Shown here: positions 16,375 through 25,210 of the stretch, piece after piece
Layout: every line of letters begins with the position of its first letter
Position numbering within the stretch: the stretch's first letter is position 1
Assembly: GCF_039729195.1 (NCBI RefSeq)
Contig: NZ_CP155796.1
Location: forward strand, 5,642,001 to 5,706,000
Source of the DNA: Mycobacterium sp. DL
Lineage (GTDB): Bacteria > Actinomycetota > Actinomycetes > Mycobacteriales > Mycobacteriaceae
Length of the DNA stretch: 64,000 bases
Direction of reading: 5' to 3'
Position numbers and translations under genes: made by a program
Notes under the pieces: generated by a model
Told to the model about the DNA's origin: nothing
The model's input: only the letters and a program-made list of their open reading frames with translations
The model's database searches: none

Positions 16375-17645
16375 GGGGGAGGCTGCGGCAAGCGCGCAAG
16401 GCGTTGGCTGCGGTGTTGGTGCTGACCCTGGCCGCCGGGGTGGTGGTCGCCGCCAGATCCGCAGACATGGTCGAAAGAACCTGGGTGACAGCCTATTTTG
16501 AGAACAGCAATGGCATCTTCGCCGGTGACGACGTGCGGATCCTCGGGGTGCCCGTGGGCCGTGTCGACAGGATCGAGCCGGAACCCACCCGTGCCAGGAT
16601 CACCTTCTGGGTGGATCACCGCTACCCCGTCCCGGCCGACGCCAAAGCGGTGATCCTGTCTCCCCAGTTGGTGACAGGTCGGGCCATCCAGCTGACACCG
16701 GCCTACACCGAGGGGCCGGTCATGCAGACAGGTACGGTCGTCGGGCAGGAGCGGACCGCGGTTCCGGTCGAATGGGACGACGTCCGAGTTCAGTTGCAGC
16801 GCTTGACCAAACTTCTCGAGCCGACCGAACCCGGCGGAGTCAGCACCCTCGGCTCGTTCATCAACAGCGCCGCCGACAATCTCCGCGGCCAGGGCGCGAA
16901 CATCCGTGAGACGGTCGTCAAGCTGTCCCAGGCGCTGACGACTCTCGGTGATCACAGCGACGACATCTTCGTCACCTTCCGCAATTTGTCGACCCTGGTC
17001 TCTGCGCTCCACGACAGTGCCGACCTCCTCGAACAGCTCAATCAGAACATGGCAGCGGTGACGTCGCTCGTGGCCGACGATCCGCAGAGGGTCGCGCGCA
17101 CAGTGCAGGATCTGGCCGGGGTGATCGGCGACGTCAAGATGTTCGCAGACGACAACAGGGAGGCGATCGGCACCACGACCGACAAGCTGGCGTCCATCAG
17201 CACGGTGTTGGTCGACAGCCTCGACGATCTCAAGCAGACACTGCACATCGCTCCCGGCACGGTGGCGAACTTCCACAACATCTTCGAGCCGGCCAACGGA
17301 TCGCTGACGGGTGCGCTGGCGGTGAACAACTTCGCGAACCCCGTCAGCTTCATCTGCGGAGCGATCCAGGCGGCGTCGCGGCACGGCGCCGAGCAGTCGG
17401 CGAAACTGTGTGCGCAGTATCTGGCACCCATCGTCAAGAACCGGCAGTACAACTTGCCGCCGATCGGGGAGAACCTGCTCGTCGGGGCGCAGGCCAGGCC
17501 CAACGAGGTCACCTACAGCGAGGATTGGATGCGCCCCGATCCTGTACCGCCCGCTGCTCCTGCCGAACTGCTGCCCGCAGAAGCGACCGATCCCGACTCC
17601 GGCCTGCACGGGATGATGGTGCCCGCCGACGGAGAGGGCTCATGA
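16371..17645 (+). CDS. mceD: Mce family protein MceD
   Basis: A 424-aa Mce subunit. Start ATG 16371 overlaps the mceC stop as ATGA, so translation is coupled. A signal anchor is at about 8-28, then the MCE domain with YFENSNGIFAGDDVRILGVPVGRVDRI and LSPQLVTGRAIQLTP, then long amphipathic helices. A Pro/Ala-rich tail follows near 390-424. MceD contributes one wall of the periplasmic tunnel. It overlaps mceE by 4 nt. Confidence 0.93.
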   Translation: MRGRLRQARKALAAVLVLTLAAGVVVAARSADMVERTWVTAYFENSNGIFAGDDVRILGVPVGRVDRIEPEPTRARITFWVDHRYPVPADAKAVILSPQLVTGRAIQLTPAYTEGPVMQTGTVVGQERTAVPVEWDDVRVQLQRLTKLLEPTEPGGVSTLGSFINSAADNLRGQGANIRETVVKLSQALTTLGDHSDDIFVTFRNLSTLVSALHDSADLLEQLNQNMAAVTSLVADDPQRVARTVQDLAGVIGDVKMFADDNREAIGTTTDKLASISTVLVDSLDDLKQTLHIAPGTVANFHNIFEPANGSLTGALAVNNFANPVSFICGAIQAASRHGAEQSAKLCAQYLAPIVKNRQYNLPPIGENLLVGAQARPNEVTYSEDWMRPDPVPPAAPAELLPAEATDPDSGLHGMMVPADGEGS

Positions 17646-18784
17646 ACCGCGCGTGCTGGCGTCGCATCGTCGTTGCGTCTGTGACGGTCGCTGTGGTGAT
17701 GGCGTCCGCCGGTTGCGCCGGCTGGCAGGGTCTGAACTCGCTGCCGATGCCCGGCACGCAGGGCGGTGGGCCCGGGTCGTTCGTGATTCGGGCGCAGCTT
17801 CCCGACGTGAACAACATCCAGCCGAATTCTCGGGTCCGGGTCGCCGACGTGGACGTCGGCACGGTGACCGGGATCGAGCGCCAGGGCTGGCACGCACTGT
17901 TGACCATGCGGCTCAACGGCGATGTGGTCCTGCCCGAGAACTCCATGGTGACAATCGGTTTGACCAGTCTGCTGGGGTCCCTGCACATCGAGTTGTCGCC
18001 ACCGACGGGTGTTGCGCCGCACGGGCGTCTGCGTGACGGGTCGCTGATCCCGCTGTCGAGTGGCGGCGCGTTCCCGAGCACTGAACAGACCCTGGCGGCG
18101 CTGTCGATGGTCCTCAACGGAGGCGGACTCGGCCACGTGCAGGACATCACCGAGGCGTTCTCGACCGCGTTCCGCGGCCGGGAGCAGGACGTGCGCAGCC
18201 TGGTCGGCCAGTTGGAGACCTTCACGCGCAACGTCAGCGGCCAAACCGGCGACATCATCGCCGCCACCGAGAGTCTCGACGATCTGGTCGGGCAGTTCGC
18301 CGCGCAGCGACCGGTGCTCGACCACGCACTGGACACCATTCCCGACGCGCTGGCCGTGCTCAACGGTGAGCGAGACGATCTCATCGACACCGCCGACCGA
18401 TTCGGCACATTCAGCGCGCTGACCGTTGACACCGTCAACAAGACGAAGGACAACCTGGTTAGGGAACTCGAGGACATCGGCCCGGTGTTGACGGAACTGG
18501 CCGACGCCGGTCCCAGCATGACCCGGGCGCTCTCCTACATCCTGACCTTTCCGTTCCCGAACGAGACGATCGAGAAGTGGCAGCGCGGTGACTACGCCAA
18601 CCTGACCGCGATCGCCGACCTCACACTCAGCCGGATCGATGCGGGCATGTTCACCGGAACTCGCTGGGAAGGCGATCTGACCGAGCTCGAACTGCAATGG
18701 GGCCGCACCATCGGGCAGTTCCCCAGCCCCTACACCCGCGCCAATCCGTTGACCGTTGCCTACCGCTGGGATCAGGGGCCCTAG
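17642..18784 (+). CDS. mceE: Mce family lipoprotein MceE (LprK-type)
   Basis: A 380-aa Mce subunit and predicted lipoprotein: basic N-terminus, hydrophobic core and lipobox SAGC at about residue 25. The MCE domain follows (SFVIRAQLPDVNNIQPNSRVRVADVDVGTV), then helices. ATG 17642 overlaps the mceD stop as ATGA. The frame is open about 230 bp upstream inside mceD, but that part is out of character with any Mce N-terminus. Lipidation of MceE is the norm in mycobacterial mce operons. Confidence 0.94.
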   Translation: MNRACWRRIVVASVTVAVVMASAGCAGWQGLNSLPMPGTQGGGPGSFVIRAQLPDVNNIQPNSRVRVADVDVGTVTGIERQGWHALLTMRLNGDVVLPENSMVTIGLTSLLGSLHIELSPPTGVAPHGRLRDGSLIPLSSGGAFPSTEQTLAALSMVLNGGGLGHVQDITEAFSTAFRGREQDVRSLVGQLETFTRNVSGQTGDIIAATESLDDLVGQFAAQRPVLDHALDTIPDALAVLNGERDDLIDTADRFGTFSALTVDTVNKTKDNLVRELEDIGPVLTELADAGPSMTRALSYILTFPFPNETIEKWQRGDYANLTAIADLTLSRIDAGMFTGTRWEGDLTELELQWGRTIGQFPSPYTRANPLTVAYRWDQGP

Positions 18785-20215
18785 ATGCGACTCGACAGGC
18801 GAATGCAGATCCAGCTCGTGCTGTTCACGATCGTCGCTGTGGTCGCGATGAGCGTGATGGCGCTGCACTTCATGAAGCTGCCCGCCAAGCTCTTCGGTGT
18901 CGGCCGGTACACGGTCACGATGCAGCTGGCCCAAACAGGCGGTCTCTACAGCGGCGGCAATGTGACCTACCGCGGTACCGAGGTGGGACGGGTCGAAGCG
19001 GTGCGTTTGACCCCGGTGGGCGTGGAGGCCGTGCTGTCGCTGAAGTCCGGTATCGACGTTCCGTCCGACCTGCAGGCCGAGGTGCACAGCCAGTCGGCGA
19101 TCGGTGAGCAGTACGTTGCGCTGTTGCCGCGCAACGGCGATGCCCGGCCACTGCGCGACGGCGACGTCATCACACTCGCGGACACGTCGGTGCCGCCCAA
19201 CGTCAACACGCTGCTCGCCGACGCGAACGCCGGACTCAGGGCGATACCGCGGGACAATCTGAAGGTCGTCATCGACGAGTCTTACACGGCGGTCGGTGGG
19301 CTCGGCTCGGAACTGTCCCGGATCGTCGACAGTTCCACCGATCTCGCCATCGAGGCACGCGAGCACCTCGACCCGCTGATCACCTTGATCGACCAGGCGC
19401 AGCCCGTTCTGGATTCGCAGACCCGCACCTCGGAAGCGATCCAGGCCTGGGCCTCGCAGGTGGCCACGGTGACCACACAGCTTCAGGAGCAGGACCAGAC
19501 CGTAGCCCGGGTCATCGACGACGGCGGCGCGACAGCAGATTCGGTGCGCCAACTCGTCGACCGGATCACGCCGACGCTGCCCCTCATGCTGGCCAACCTG
19601 GTCAGCGTGGGGGAGGTGGCGGTGACCTACCACGACAACATCGAACAGCTTCTCGTGCTGTTCCCGGCCGTCGTGTCGGCTGCTCAGGCCGGGCTGGTGG
19701 CCAACGTCGACACCAAACAGGATTACCGGGGCCAATACCTCAGCTTCAACCTGAACATCAACCTGCCGCCGCCGTGCACCACCGGCTTTCTGCCTGCGCA
19801 GCAGCAACGTTCGGCGGTGTTCGAGGATGCGCCCGAACGTCCTGCTGGCGACCTGTACTGCCGGGTACCGCAGGATTCGTCACTCAATGTCCGTGGAGCA
19901 CACAACATCCCGTGTGCAACGCGGCCGGGGAAGCGCGCTCCCACGGCGGCGATGTGCGAGAGCGACGAGACCTATGTGCCGCTCAACGACGGGTACAACT
20001 GGAAGGGTGATCCGAACGCGACGGCGTCGGGGCAGCCGGTTCCGCAGCTTCCGCCGGGAACCGGGTCGGGTCCTGCGCTGCCTGCGGCCGCGTACGACCC
20101 GGCGACCGGTGGGTACATCGGGCCCGACGGTCGGCCCTACATCCAGGCAGACCTGGTCCCCGGCACTGCAGGGAACCAGACATGGCAGACGATGCTGCTA
20201 CCGCCGGGGAGCTGA
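18785..20215 (+). CDS. mceF: Mce family protein MceF
   Basis: A 476-aa Mce subunit, the last of the operon, starting at ATG 18785 directly after the mceE stop (TAGATG). An N-terminal anchor (about 9-30) precedes an MCE domain (about 38-120: GGLYSGGNVTYRGTEVGRV and SAIGEQYVALLP), a helical region, and a Cys-containing, Pro/Gly-rich C-terminus (about 320-476). No mam/mas accessory genes follow. Its stop is 1 bp from the stop of the convergent ferredoxin gene, with no terminator hairpin visible. Confidence 0.93.
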   Translation: MRLDRRMQIQLVLFTIVAVVAMSVMALHFMKLPAKLFGVGRYTVTMQLAQTGGLYSGGNVTYRGTEVGRVEAVRLTPVGVEAVLSLKSGIDVPSDLQAEVHSQSAIGEQYVALLPRNGDARPLRDGDVITLADTSVPPNVNTLLADANAGLRAIPRDNLKVVIDESYTAVGGLGSELSRIVDSSTDLAIEAREHLDPLITLIDQAQPVLDSQTRTSEAIQAWASQVATVTTQLQEQDQTVARVIDDGGATADSVRQLVDRITPTLPLMLANLVSVGEVAVTYHDNIEQLLVLFPAVVSAAQAGLVANVDTKQDYRGQYLSFNLNINLPPPCTTGFLPAQQQRSAVFEDAPERPAGDLYCRVPQDSSLNVRGAHNIPCATRPGKRAPTAAMCESDETYVPLNDGYNWKGDPNATASGQPVPQLPPGTGSGPALPAAAYDPATGGYIGPDGRPYIQADLVPGTAGNQTWQTMLLPPGS

Positions 20216-20410
20216 TCAGTCAGCGAGTATCTGAAGCGCACCGGACGGGCACATCCTCACCGCGTTGCGGGCGATGTTCTCACTCTGATGCGGCACCTGC
20301 TCGGCGAGGAGCACCACGATGCCGTCCTCGTCCTGGTCGAAGACCACATCGGCGGTCATCACACAAACGCCTGCGGCCATGCAGATCTCCCGATCACCGG
20401 CGATCCTCAA
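20216..20410 (-). CDS. [3Fe-4S] ferredoxin, probable P450 redox partner
   Basis: A 64-aa ferredoxin of the short actinobacterial [3Fe-4S]/[4Fe-4S] type. Cluster ligands: Cys10 and Cys16 in CMAAGVC (the CxxC pair lacks its second Cys, with Ala there, as in [3Fe-4S] P450 ferredoxins) and the C-terminal CPSGAL. The only sensible start is TTG 20410, overlapping the upstream SnoaL-like stop as TTGA. It is in one operon with the SnoaL-like and P450 genes, so electron delivery to that P450 is the natural inference. Confidence 0.9.
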   Translation of the reverse strand: MRIAGDREICMAAGVCVMTADVVFDQDEDGIVVLLAEQVPHQSENIARNAVRMCPSGALQILAD

Positions 20411-20820
20411 CGGGTGAACGCCTGCAGCGTGAGCGCGGAGTTCATGAAGTCCCGGAAGTGAAGCCAGCGACCGTCACGCAGCGTGATGATGTGTGCGAAC
20501 TCCGATTCCCACTCGAAACCCGTGGCAAGTCGGCGGAACCGCTGGCGGCCCCAGGCCGCCAGGTCGTCACCCTGTGCGATGAACTTCCACGCCTCCATCT
20601 CGGTGATGGCGATCGTTTCACCCACCTTTGTGAAGAACGCCACGGCTTCGTCGATGCCGCGATAGTCACCCGCGTAGGGGATCGCGTCGACGCCGTAGTA
20701 GGTGATGCGCACGTCGGGGTCCATCAGATCGAGCGCAGCCGGGAGGTCACCCGCCGGCACCGCGGCGTAAATCGCCTTCGTCGCTTCGATATTGCGCGAC
20801 TCAGTGACCGACGCGGTCAT
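20407..20820 (-). CDS. SnoaL-like / nuclear transport factor 2-fold protein
   Basis: A 137-aa single-domain NTF2-like protein (SnoaL group): an N-terminal helix (ESRNIEATKAIYAAVPAGD), then LDLMDPDVRITYYG, GIDEAVAFFTKVGE and a final HIITLRDGRWLHFRDFMNS strand pair. These folds host isomerases, dehydratases or hydrolases acting on steroid or polyketide-like molecules; the reaction is not readable here. ATG 20820 overlaps the P450 stop as ATGA, and its own stop overlaps the ferredoxin start. The tight coupling suggests it handles the P450 substrate or product. Confidence 0.8.
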   Translation of the reverse strand: MTASVTESRNIEATKAIYAAVPAGDLPAALDLMDPDVRITYYGVDAIPYAGDYRGIDEAVAFFTKVGETIAITEMEAWKFIAQGDDLAAWGRQRFRRLATGFEWESEFAHIITLRDGRWLHFRDFMNSALTLQAFTR

Positions 20821-22052
20821 GACAGGTGCAGGGGGAGACGGACGAACGCGTGGGTCAGCAGGCTGGCCGTCTGCTTGGTGCCCGGATCGTCGGTCAGCGC
20901 GATCGTCTGATACCGGTCGAGAACCGCGTTGACCACGGCCACGACTTCCAGGCGCGCCAGGGAGGCGCCGAGGCAGAAGTGCAGGCCGTGCCCCATCGAC
21001 AGCTGCTGGCGGATGTTGGGCCGGTCGATGTCGAGCACATCGGGGTCGGCGAACACCTCGGGGTCACGATTGGCGGAACCGAAGAACAGCGCCACCCACT
21101 CGCCCTTGCGGATCATCTTGCCGCCGACCTCGACGTCGCGGGTGGCGATGCGAAACAGCCGCTGTGGCGGTCCGTCCACCCGCATCGCTTCCTCGACGAA
21201 CACGTTCACCAACGTTCGGTCGGCGCGCAACCGCGCGGTGATCTCAGGTCGTCGTGCCATCGCGTGCAGCAGGTTGCCGATCAGGAACGTCGTGGTCTCG
21301 CTGCCGGCGACCACCAGCGTGACGCAGAACCGGACGATCTCCTCCGGGGTGAGCCGTTGACCGTCGATCTCCGCGCGCAGCAGCGCCGAAATGAGATCCT
21401 GGGCATCGTCGACGTCGCCGGTCGGCGGGCGTTCGGCCAGCTGGGCGGTGTGCTCGGCAAGCCGGGTCGCGAACGTTGTCACCATCTCCTCGTTGCTGGC
21501 CATGCGTTCTTCCGGTGTCAGCGACGACGAGAGCATGAACGCGTTCGCCCACTGCTTGAACCGCACGTGGTCACCGTCGGGCAGTCCGAGCAGACGCACC
21601 ATCGCGCGGGTGGGAATCTCGGCGGCGAACTCCATCACCTCGACGTCACCGTCACCCAGATCGTCGAGTAGCCGGGGTACCAGCTCGCCGAGCCATCCCT
21701 CGAGGCGCTTGACCCGTCGCGGCGAGAACGCCTGGCTCACCAGCTTCCGCTCCACCTCGTGTTTCGGCGGGTCGGTGTTGACGAGCATCAGGCTCGGCGC
21801 CGACGAGGCCTCCTGGAGCGGATCGCGTGAGGAGAACGTCGCGGTGTCCCGGGCTGCCTCGAAGATCTGGTCGTATCGGAAGAGCGCCCACGCCGTGACG
21901 GCCTCATCGGCACCGGGCACCGTTCCCGGCGGCCAGTCGCGATAGCCCGCCACGGGTGACAGCGGCCGTAGTTGCTCGTACAGCGGGTACGGGTTGGCGA
22001 TGCCCTGCGCGGTGGACAGCAGATCCAGAGCCGAGACAGTGGTGGATGACAT
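20817..22052 (-). CDS. Cytochrome P450
   Basis: A 411-aa soluble class I P450 lacking a membrane anchor. Visible: I-helix oxygen-binding AGSETT (about 248-253), K-helix EEAMR, and the heme-binding loop MGHGLHFCLGASLARLE with Cys360 as thiolate ligand. Note H rather than the common F at the first loop position (GHGLHFC). It is the first gene of a P450-SnoaL-ferredoxin operon, divergent from a GAF-LuxR regulator gene. The substrate is unknown; the adjacent lipid importer hints at a lipid or steroid-like compound, but that is only context. Confidence 0.93.
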   Translation of the reverse strand: MSSTTVSALDLLSTAQGIANPYPLYEQLRPLSPVAGYRDWPPGTVPGADEAVTAWALFRYDQIFEAARDTATFSSRDPLQEASSAPSLMLVNTDPPKHEVERKLVSQAFSPRRVKRLEGWLGELVPRLLDDLGDGDVEVMEFAAEIPTRAMVRLLGLPDGDHVRFKQWANAFMLSSSLTPEERMASNEEMVTTFATRLAEHTAQLAERPPTGDVDDAQDLISALLRAEIDGQRLTPEEIVRFCVTLVVAGSETTTFLIGNLLHAMARRPEITARLRADRTLVNVFVEEAMRVDGPPQRLFRIATRDVEVGGKMIRKGEWVALFFGSANRDPEVFADPDVLDIDRPNIRQQLSMGHGLHFCLGASLARLEVVAVVNAVLDRYQTIALTDDPGTKQTASLLTHAFVRLPLHLS

Positions 22053-22089
22053 GGTCTTCAGCCTCTGTCAGCACAGGCGGCAAAACGAT

Positions 22090-22123
22090 CCCCCGTAGGA
22101 GAGGACTCATGCCCCCGTACGAG
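22090..22123. promoter_or_regulatory. 22-bp-spaced direct repeats in the P450/LuxR divergent region
   Basis: CCCCCGTAGGAG (22090-22101) recurs as CCCCCGTACGAG (22112-22123), 11 of 12 bases alike and starting 22 bp apart, two helical turns. A dimeric regulator such as the adjacent LuxR-type protein could bind one DNA face here. No promoter hexamers were convincingly aligned. Confidence 0.4.
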
Positions 22124-22188
22124 GCCAATTGTGGTCTTGTCGCCCAAACCCACCGCAACCGCACGCCGGTCGGAGGACAGTCGATGGG

Positions 22189-23367
22189 GTGAACGGCATC
22201 TCCGAGACCCCCTCCGTCGCCGATCTGGCCGAGGGGGATCACCCCGGTTGGGCATCGCGTGAAGTGACCGAATCCCACGCGGCCCGCCGTTATCGCGAGA
22301 CGTTCGAGAGCTCGGACGTCGGCCCGATCGACGATCCGAGGACGGTGGTGGCCGAGGCGGTCGACGCGAAGGCGACCGTGGTGCGTAATGCGCTCGAGGA
22401 ACTGGGCGACGAGCACGCGCTCAACGCGCTCGAGGCGGTGCTCGACCTGGCCTCGCTGGAGCGCGAACTGATCGAGGACGGTGCCCGCCGGCGCACGTTC
22501 GCGCTACTGCAGGTGCAGGAAGCGCTCAGCAAGCTGCGGGTCGTCGACGACGTGGCGACGATCGTCGACCGCGCGCCGCGCGAACTGGTCGAGTCGTGCG
22601 GCTTCGACCGCGCCGTGCTGTTCCGCGTGCACGAAGGCCGGATGATGATGGAGTCGGCGTACTTCGGTGATGACAGTGACGGTGCGGAGAAGATGGTGGC
22701 CTTCGCGCAGTCGGTGGCGCCGCCACTGAACCACATGCTGCTCGAGACGGAGATGATCCGCCGCCATGCCCCCGCGATCGTGCGTGATGCCCGCAACGAC
22801 CCGCGCGTGAACCGTCCCATCGTCGACTTCTCGATGACGCACTCCTATGTGGCCGCGCCCGTGATGCCGACGGGAAAGGTGATCGGGTTCCTACACGCCG
22901 ACCGGCTCTACTCGGGCCGCCTGGTCGACGAGATCGACCGGGACACGGTGTGGGCGTTCGCAGAAGGATTCGGCTACGCCTACGAACGCACGGTCCTGCT
23001 GGAGAGGACCCGCCGTCAGCACGCCGAGGTCCGGCGCGCGTTGAACTTCGCCGATGAAGCCGTGCGCGCGCTGCAGGACGCCGATCTGGATCTACGCAAG
23101 ATCGAACCGGTCGAACGCAGTCCGGCCGCTCAGTCGTTGGCGGAGGTCCAGACCCGCGTGCTGTCTATTCTCACGCGCCGCGAGGTCGAAGTGCTCCGAC
23201 TGATGGCTGCCGGCCGCACGAACCAACAAATCGCCGACGAACTCGTGATCTCCGCGGGCACAGTGAAATCCCATGTCAAGCGAGTTCTGCGAAAGCTGAA
23301 CGCCACCAACCGGGCCGAGGCCGCGTCGGCCTACGTGCGATTGGCCAGTGTCCCGGCCAAGAGCTAG
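22189..23367 (+). CDS. GAF-domain LuxR-type transcriptional regulator
   Basis: A 392-aa regulator starting at GTG 22189 (GGAGG lies 12 nt upstream, a slightly long spacing). A GAF-like sensor occupies roughly residues 100-270 (e.g. [19 protein letters not shown], then [17 protein letters not shown]). A LuxR/NarL helix-turn-helix is at 328-385 ([36 protein letters not shown]). No receiver Asp pocket is seen, so it is not a classical response regulator. Divergence from the P450 operon makes that operon the likely target. Its stop overlaps the convergent oxidoreductase stop by 4 bp. Confidence 0.88.
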   Translation: MNGISETPSVADLAEGDHPGWASREVTESHAARRYRETFESSDVGPIDDPRTVVAEAVDAKATVVRNALEELGDEHALNALEAVLDLASLERELIEDGARRRTFALLQVQEALSKLRVVDDVATIVDRAPRELVESCGFDRAVLFRVHEGRMMMESAYFGDDSDGAEKMVAFAQSVAPPLNHMLLETEMIRRHAPAIVRDARNDPRVNRPIVDFSMTHSYVAAPVMPTGKVIGFLHADRLYSGRLVDEIDRDTVWAFAEGFGYAYERTVLLERTRRQHAEVRRALNFADEAVRALQDADLDLRKIEPVERSPAAQSLAEVQTRVLSILTRREVEVLRLMAAGRTNQQIADELVISAGTVKSHVKRVLRKLNATNRAEAASAYVRLASVPAKS

Positions 23368-24341
23368 CGCGGACTCATCCCCGCTGCGCGGTAGGCATCG
23401 TCGATGAGGGCCATGTTCGCGACCGCATCGGCATTGTTCAGCGGCAGCGGTGCGCCGTGCAGGACATGGGCGGCAAACGCTTCGAGCTGATAGGTGTAAC
23501 TCGCGCGTCGACCGAGGTGCTCGACCGTCGTTCCGGTGTCCGTGCGGATGGTGATCCTGTCGTCCTCCGCCGGTTTGATGAAGTTGTGCGCGAAGGCATC
23601 TCCGCGGGTGCCGATCACCTTCAGGGTGAAGAAGTGCTCGCCGGCGACCATCGAGTTGGTGGACAACCCCGTCACGCCGGAGTCGAACTCGACATCGACG
23701 TCGCACCAGGCATCCACGTCGACATCGGTCGGGTCGCGATGCCCGGCCGTTGCCCGCACGATGGTCGGCGTCCCGAACCGGCGCAGGAGATGCAGTCCGT
23801 AACATCCGAGATCCATCAGGGCGCCGCCGGCCAGCTCCAGTGACCACCGCGGGTCGTCGGGCTGTGGTGCGGGCATACCCATTCGGACCTCGATGCGCCT
23901 GAGTTCGCCCAGGGTGCCGTCGTCGGCCAACTCGAGGCAACGTCGGGTGACGGGATGGAAGAGATAGTGAAATCCCTCCATCACCGTCACGCCGGCGGAA
24001 TCAGCCGCGTCCGCAACACGCTGCGCCTCGTCGCGGTCGCGCGCGAACGGTTTCTCGGTCAACACCGGTTTGCCCGCCGCCACCGCGGCGAGGTTCCACG
24101 GCGCGTGCAGCGAGTTGGCCAACGGGTTGTAGACGACGTCGACTTCCGGGTCGCTCACCACGTCCTGATACGACGAAAGCACTCGTTCCACGCCGTACTT
24201 CTCGGCGAACACGGTGGCGCGCTGCGGGTCACGGGCCGCCACCGCAACCAGTCGGTGGCCCAGTTCCCGGGCGGGGACGACGATCGCGGACTCGGCGATG
24301 CGGGAGGCGCCGAGCACCCCGATCCGCAGGCGCTCGCTCAC
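23364..24341 (-). CDS. Gfo/Idh/MocA-family oxidoreductase
   Basis: A 325-aa NAD(P)-dependent sugar or cyclitol dehydrogenase: N-terminal Rossmann [15 protein letters not shown], the conserved [12 protein letters not shown] (catalytic Lys) and a C-terminal alpha/beta domain with the [19 protein letters not shown] segment in place of the usual D-x3-H. I use GTG 24341, which overlaps the upstream stop as GTGA; GTG 24359 is also in frame. It is the last gene of a four-gene operon with the IolE-like, IolG-like and PhyH-like genes. Substrate unknown, presumably an intermediate made by those enzymes. Confidence 0.85.
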   Translation of the reverse strand: MSERLRIGVLGASRIAESAIVVPARELGHRLVAVAARDPQRATVFAEKYGVERVLSSYQDVVSDPEVDVVYNPLANSLHAPWNLAAVAAGKPVLTEKPFARDRDEAQRVADAADSAGVTVMEGFHYLFHPVTRRCLELADDGTLGELRRIEVRMGMPAPQPDDPRWSLELAGGALMDLGCYGLHLLRRFGTPTIVRATAGHRDPTDVDVDAWCDVDVEFDSGVTGLSTNSMVAGEHFFTLKVIGTRGDAFAHNFIKPAEDDRITIRTDTGTTVEHLGRRASYTYQLEAFAAHVLHGAPLPLNNADAVANMALIDDAYRAAGMSPR

Positions 24342-25210
24342 ACTCCTACCGTGCGGCACACGTCCTGCAGGAACGCCACACTGGCGCGGACATCGCGGAT
24401 GGGACCCTCGTCTGTGGGTTCACCATCGAGGATGGTGTCCTGCTCCATGACGAACCAGCCGTCGTAACCGTTGGTGCGCAACGCCGTAACCAGGCCGGCG
24501 ATGTCCACATCACCGCTGCCCAGCGGTGTGTAGATCCCCGCCCGAACGGCTTCGGTGTACGTCATCTCGCCGGCCTGCACCCGCGCGGCCATCGCGGCGT
24601 CGACATCCTTGAGGTGGGCGTGGGCGATCCTGCTCGGCACATCGCGCGCCAACTGGACCGGGTCCGTCCCGCCGATCAGCAGATGCCCGGTGTCCAGGCA
24701 CAGCTGGATCGACGAGCCGTCCAGCACGCGCTGCACCTCGGTGTGATTCTCCACCATCGTGCCGACGTGTGGATGCAGCACGGCGAGAATGCCGCGCTCG
24801 GCGGCGATCTCGGAGAGCCGGTCCAGGTTGCCGAGCAGGGTCGACCACTGGGCGTCGTCGAGCGTCGGGCGCGAGTCGTATCCCTCCGACCCGGTCGCTG
24901 CGGCGAGTACCAGGACGTCGGCGCGGCCCGCCACCAACGCGTCCAGTGGCCCAGCGATGTCGGTGGCCGGATCGTGCGCGGCGTCGTGCAGGACCGTCGG
25001 CACGAACGATCCGACACAGCTCAACCCGTAGGAATCCAGCAGTGCGGTCATCTCTTCGGGCTCCGACGGCAGGAATCCCTGCGGGCCCGTTTCGGTGGCT
25101 GACAGGCCGACGTCGCGCATCTCGGCGAGCACCAGTTCCGGCGGCAACTGATGGCCCCAGCCCGGCACCTCGCATACGCCCCACGAGATCGGTGCACCTG
25201 CGAACTTCAC
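24338..25210 (-). CDS. IolE-like TIM-barrel protein (inosose dehydratase or sugar isomerase)
   Basis: A 290-aa xylose isomerase-like TIM barrel. It starts at GTG 25210 with a near-perfect GGAGGT at 7-nt spacing; the frame is open further upstream, but that overlaps the IolG-like gene. Metal-site features: ATETGPQGF (Glu, about 39-47), VLHPHVGTMVEN (about 147-158), LCLDTGHLLIGG (about 175-186) and FVMEQDT (about 262). The APISWGVCEVPGWG opening is typical of proteins annotated inosose dehydratase in actinobacteria. Overlap with the IolG-like gene (GTGA) supports a dehydrogenation-then-dehydration pair on a cyclitol, but dehydratase versus isomerase is unresolved. Confidence 0.8.
   Translation of the reverse strand: MKFAGAPISWGVCEVPGWGHQLPPELVLAEMRDVGLSATETGPQGFLPSEPEEMTALLDSYGLSCVGSFVPTVLHDAAHDPATDIAGPLDALVAGRADVLVLAAATGSEGYDSRPTLDDAQWSTLLGNLDRLSEIAAERGILAVLHPHVGTMVENHTEVQRVLDGSSIQLCLDTGHLLIGGTDPVQLARDVPSRIAHAHLKDVDAAMAARVQAGEMTYTEAVRAGIYTPLGSGDVDIAGLVTALRTNGYDGWFVMEQDTILDGEPTDEGPIRDVRASVAFLQDVCRTVGV

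Noticed and set aside
17513..19807. Very long open frame on the minus strand opposite mceD-mceF
   Set aside because: It is a GC-codon shadow of three clear mce genes, with His/Arg/Gly-biased composition and no domain signal.
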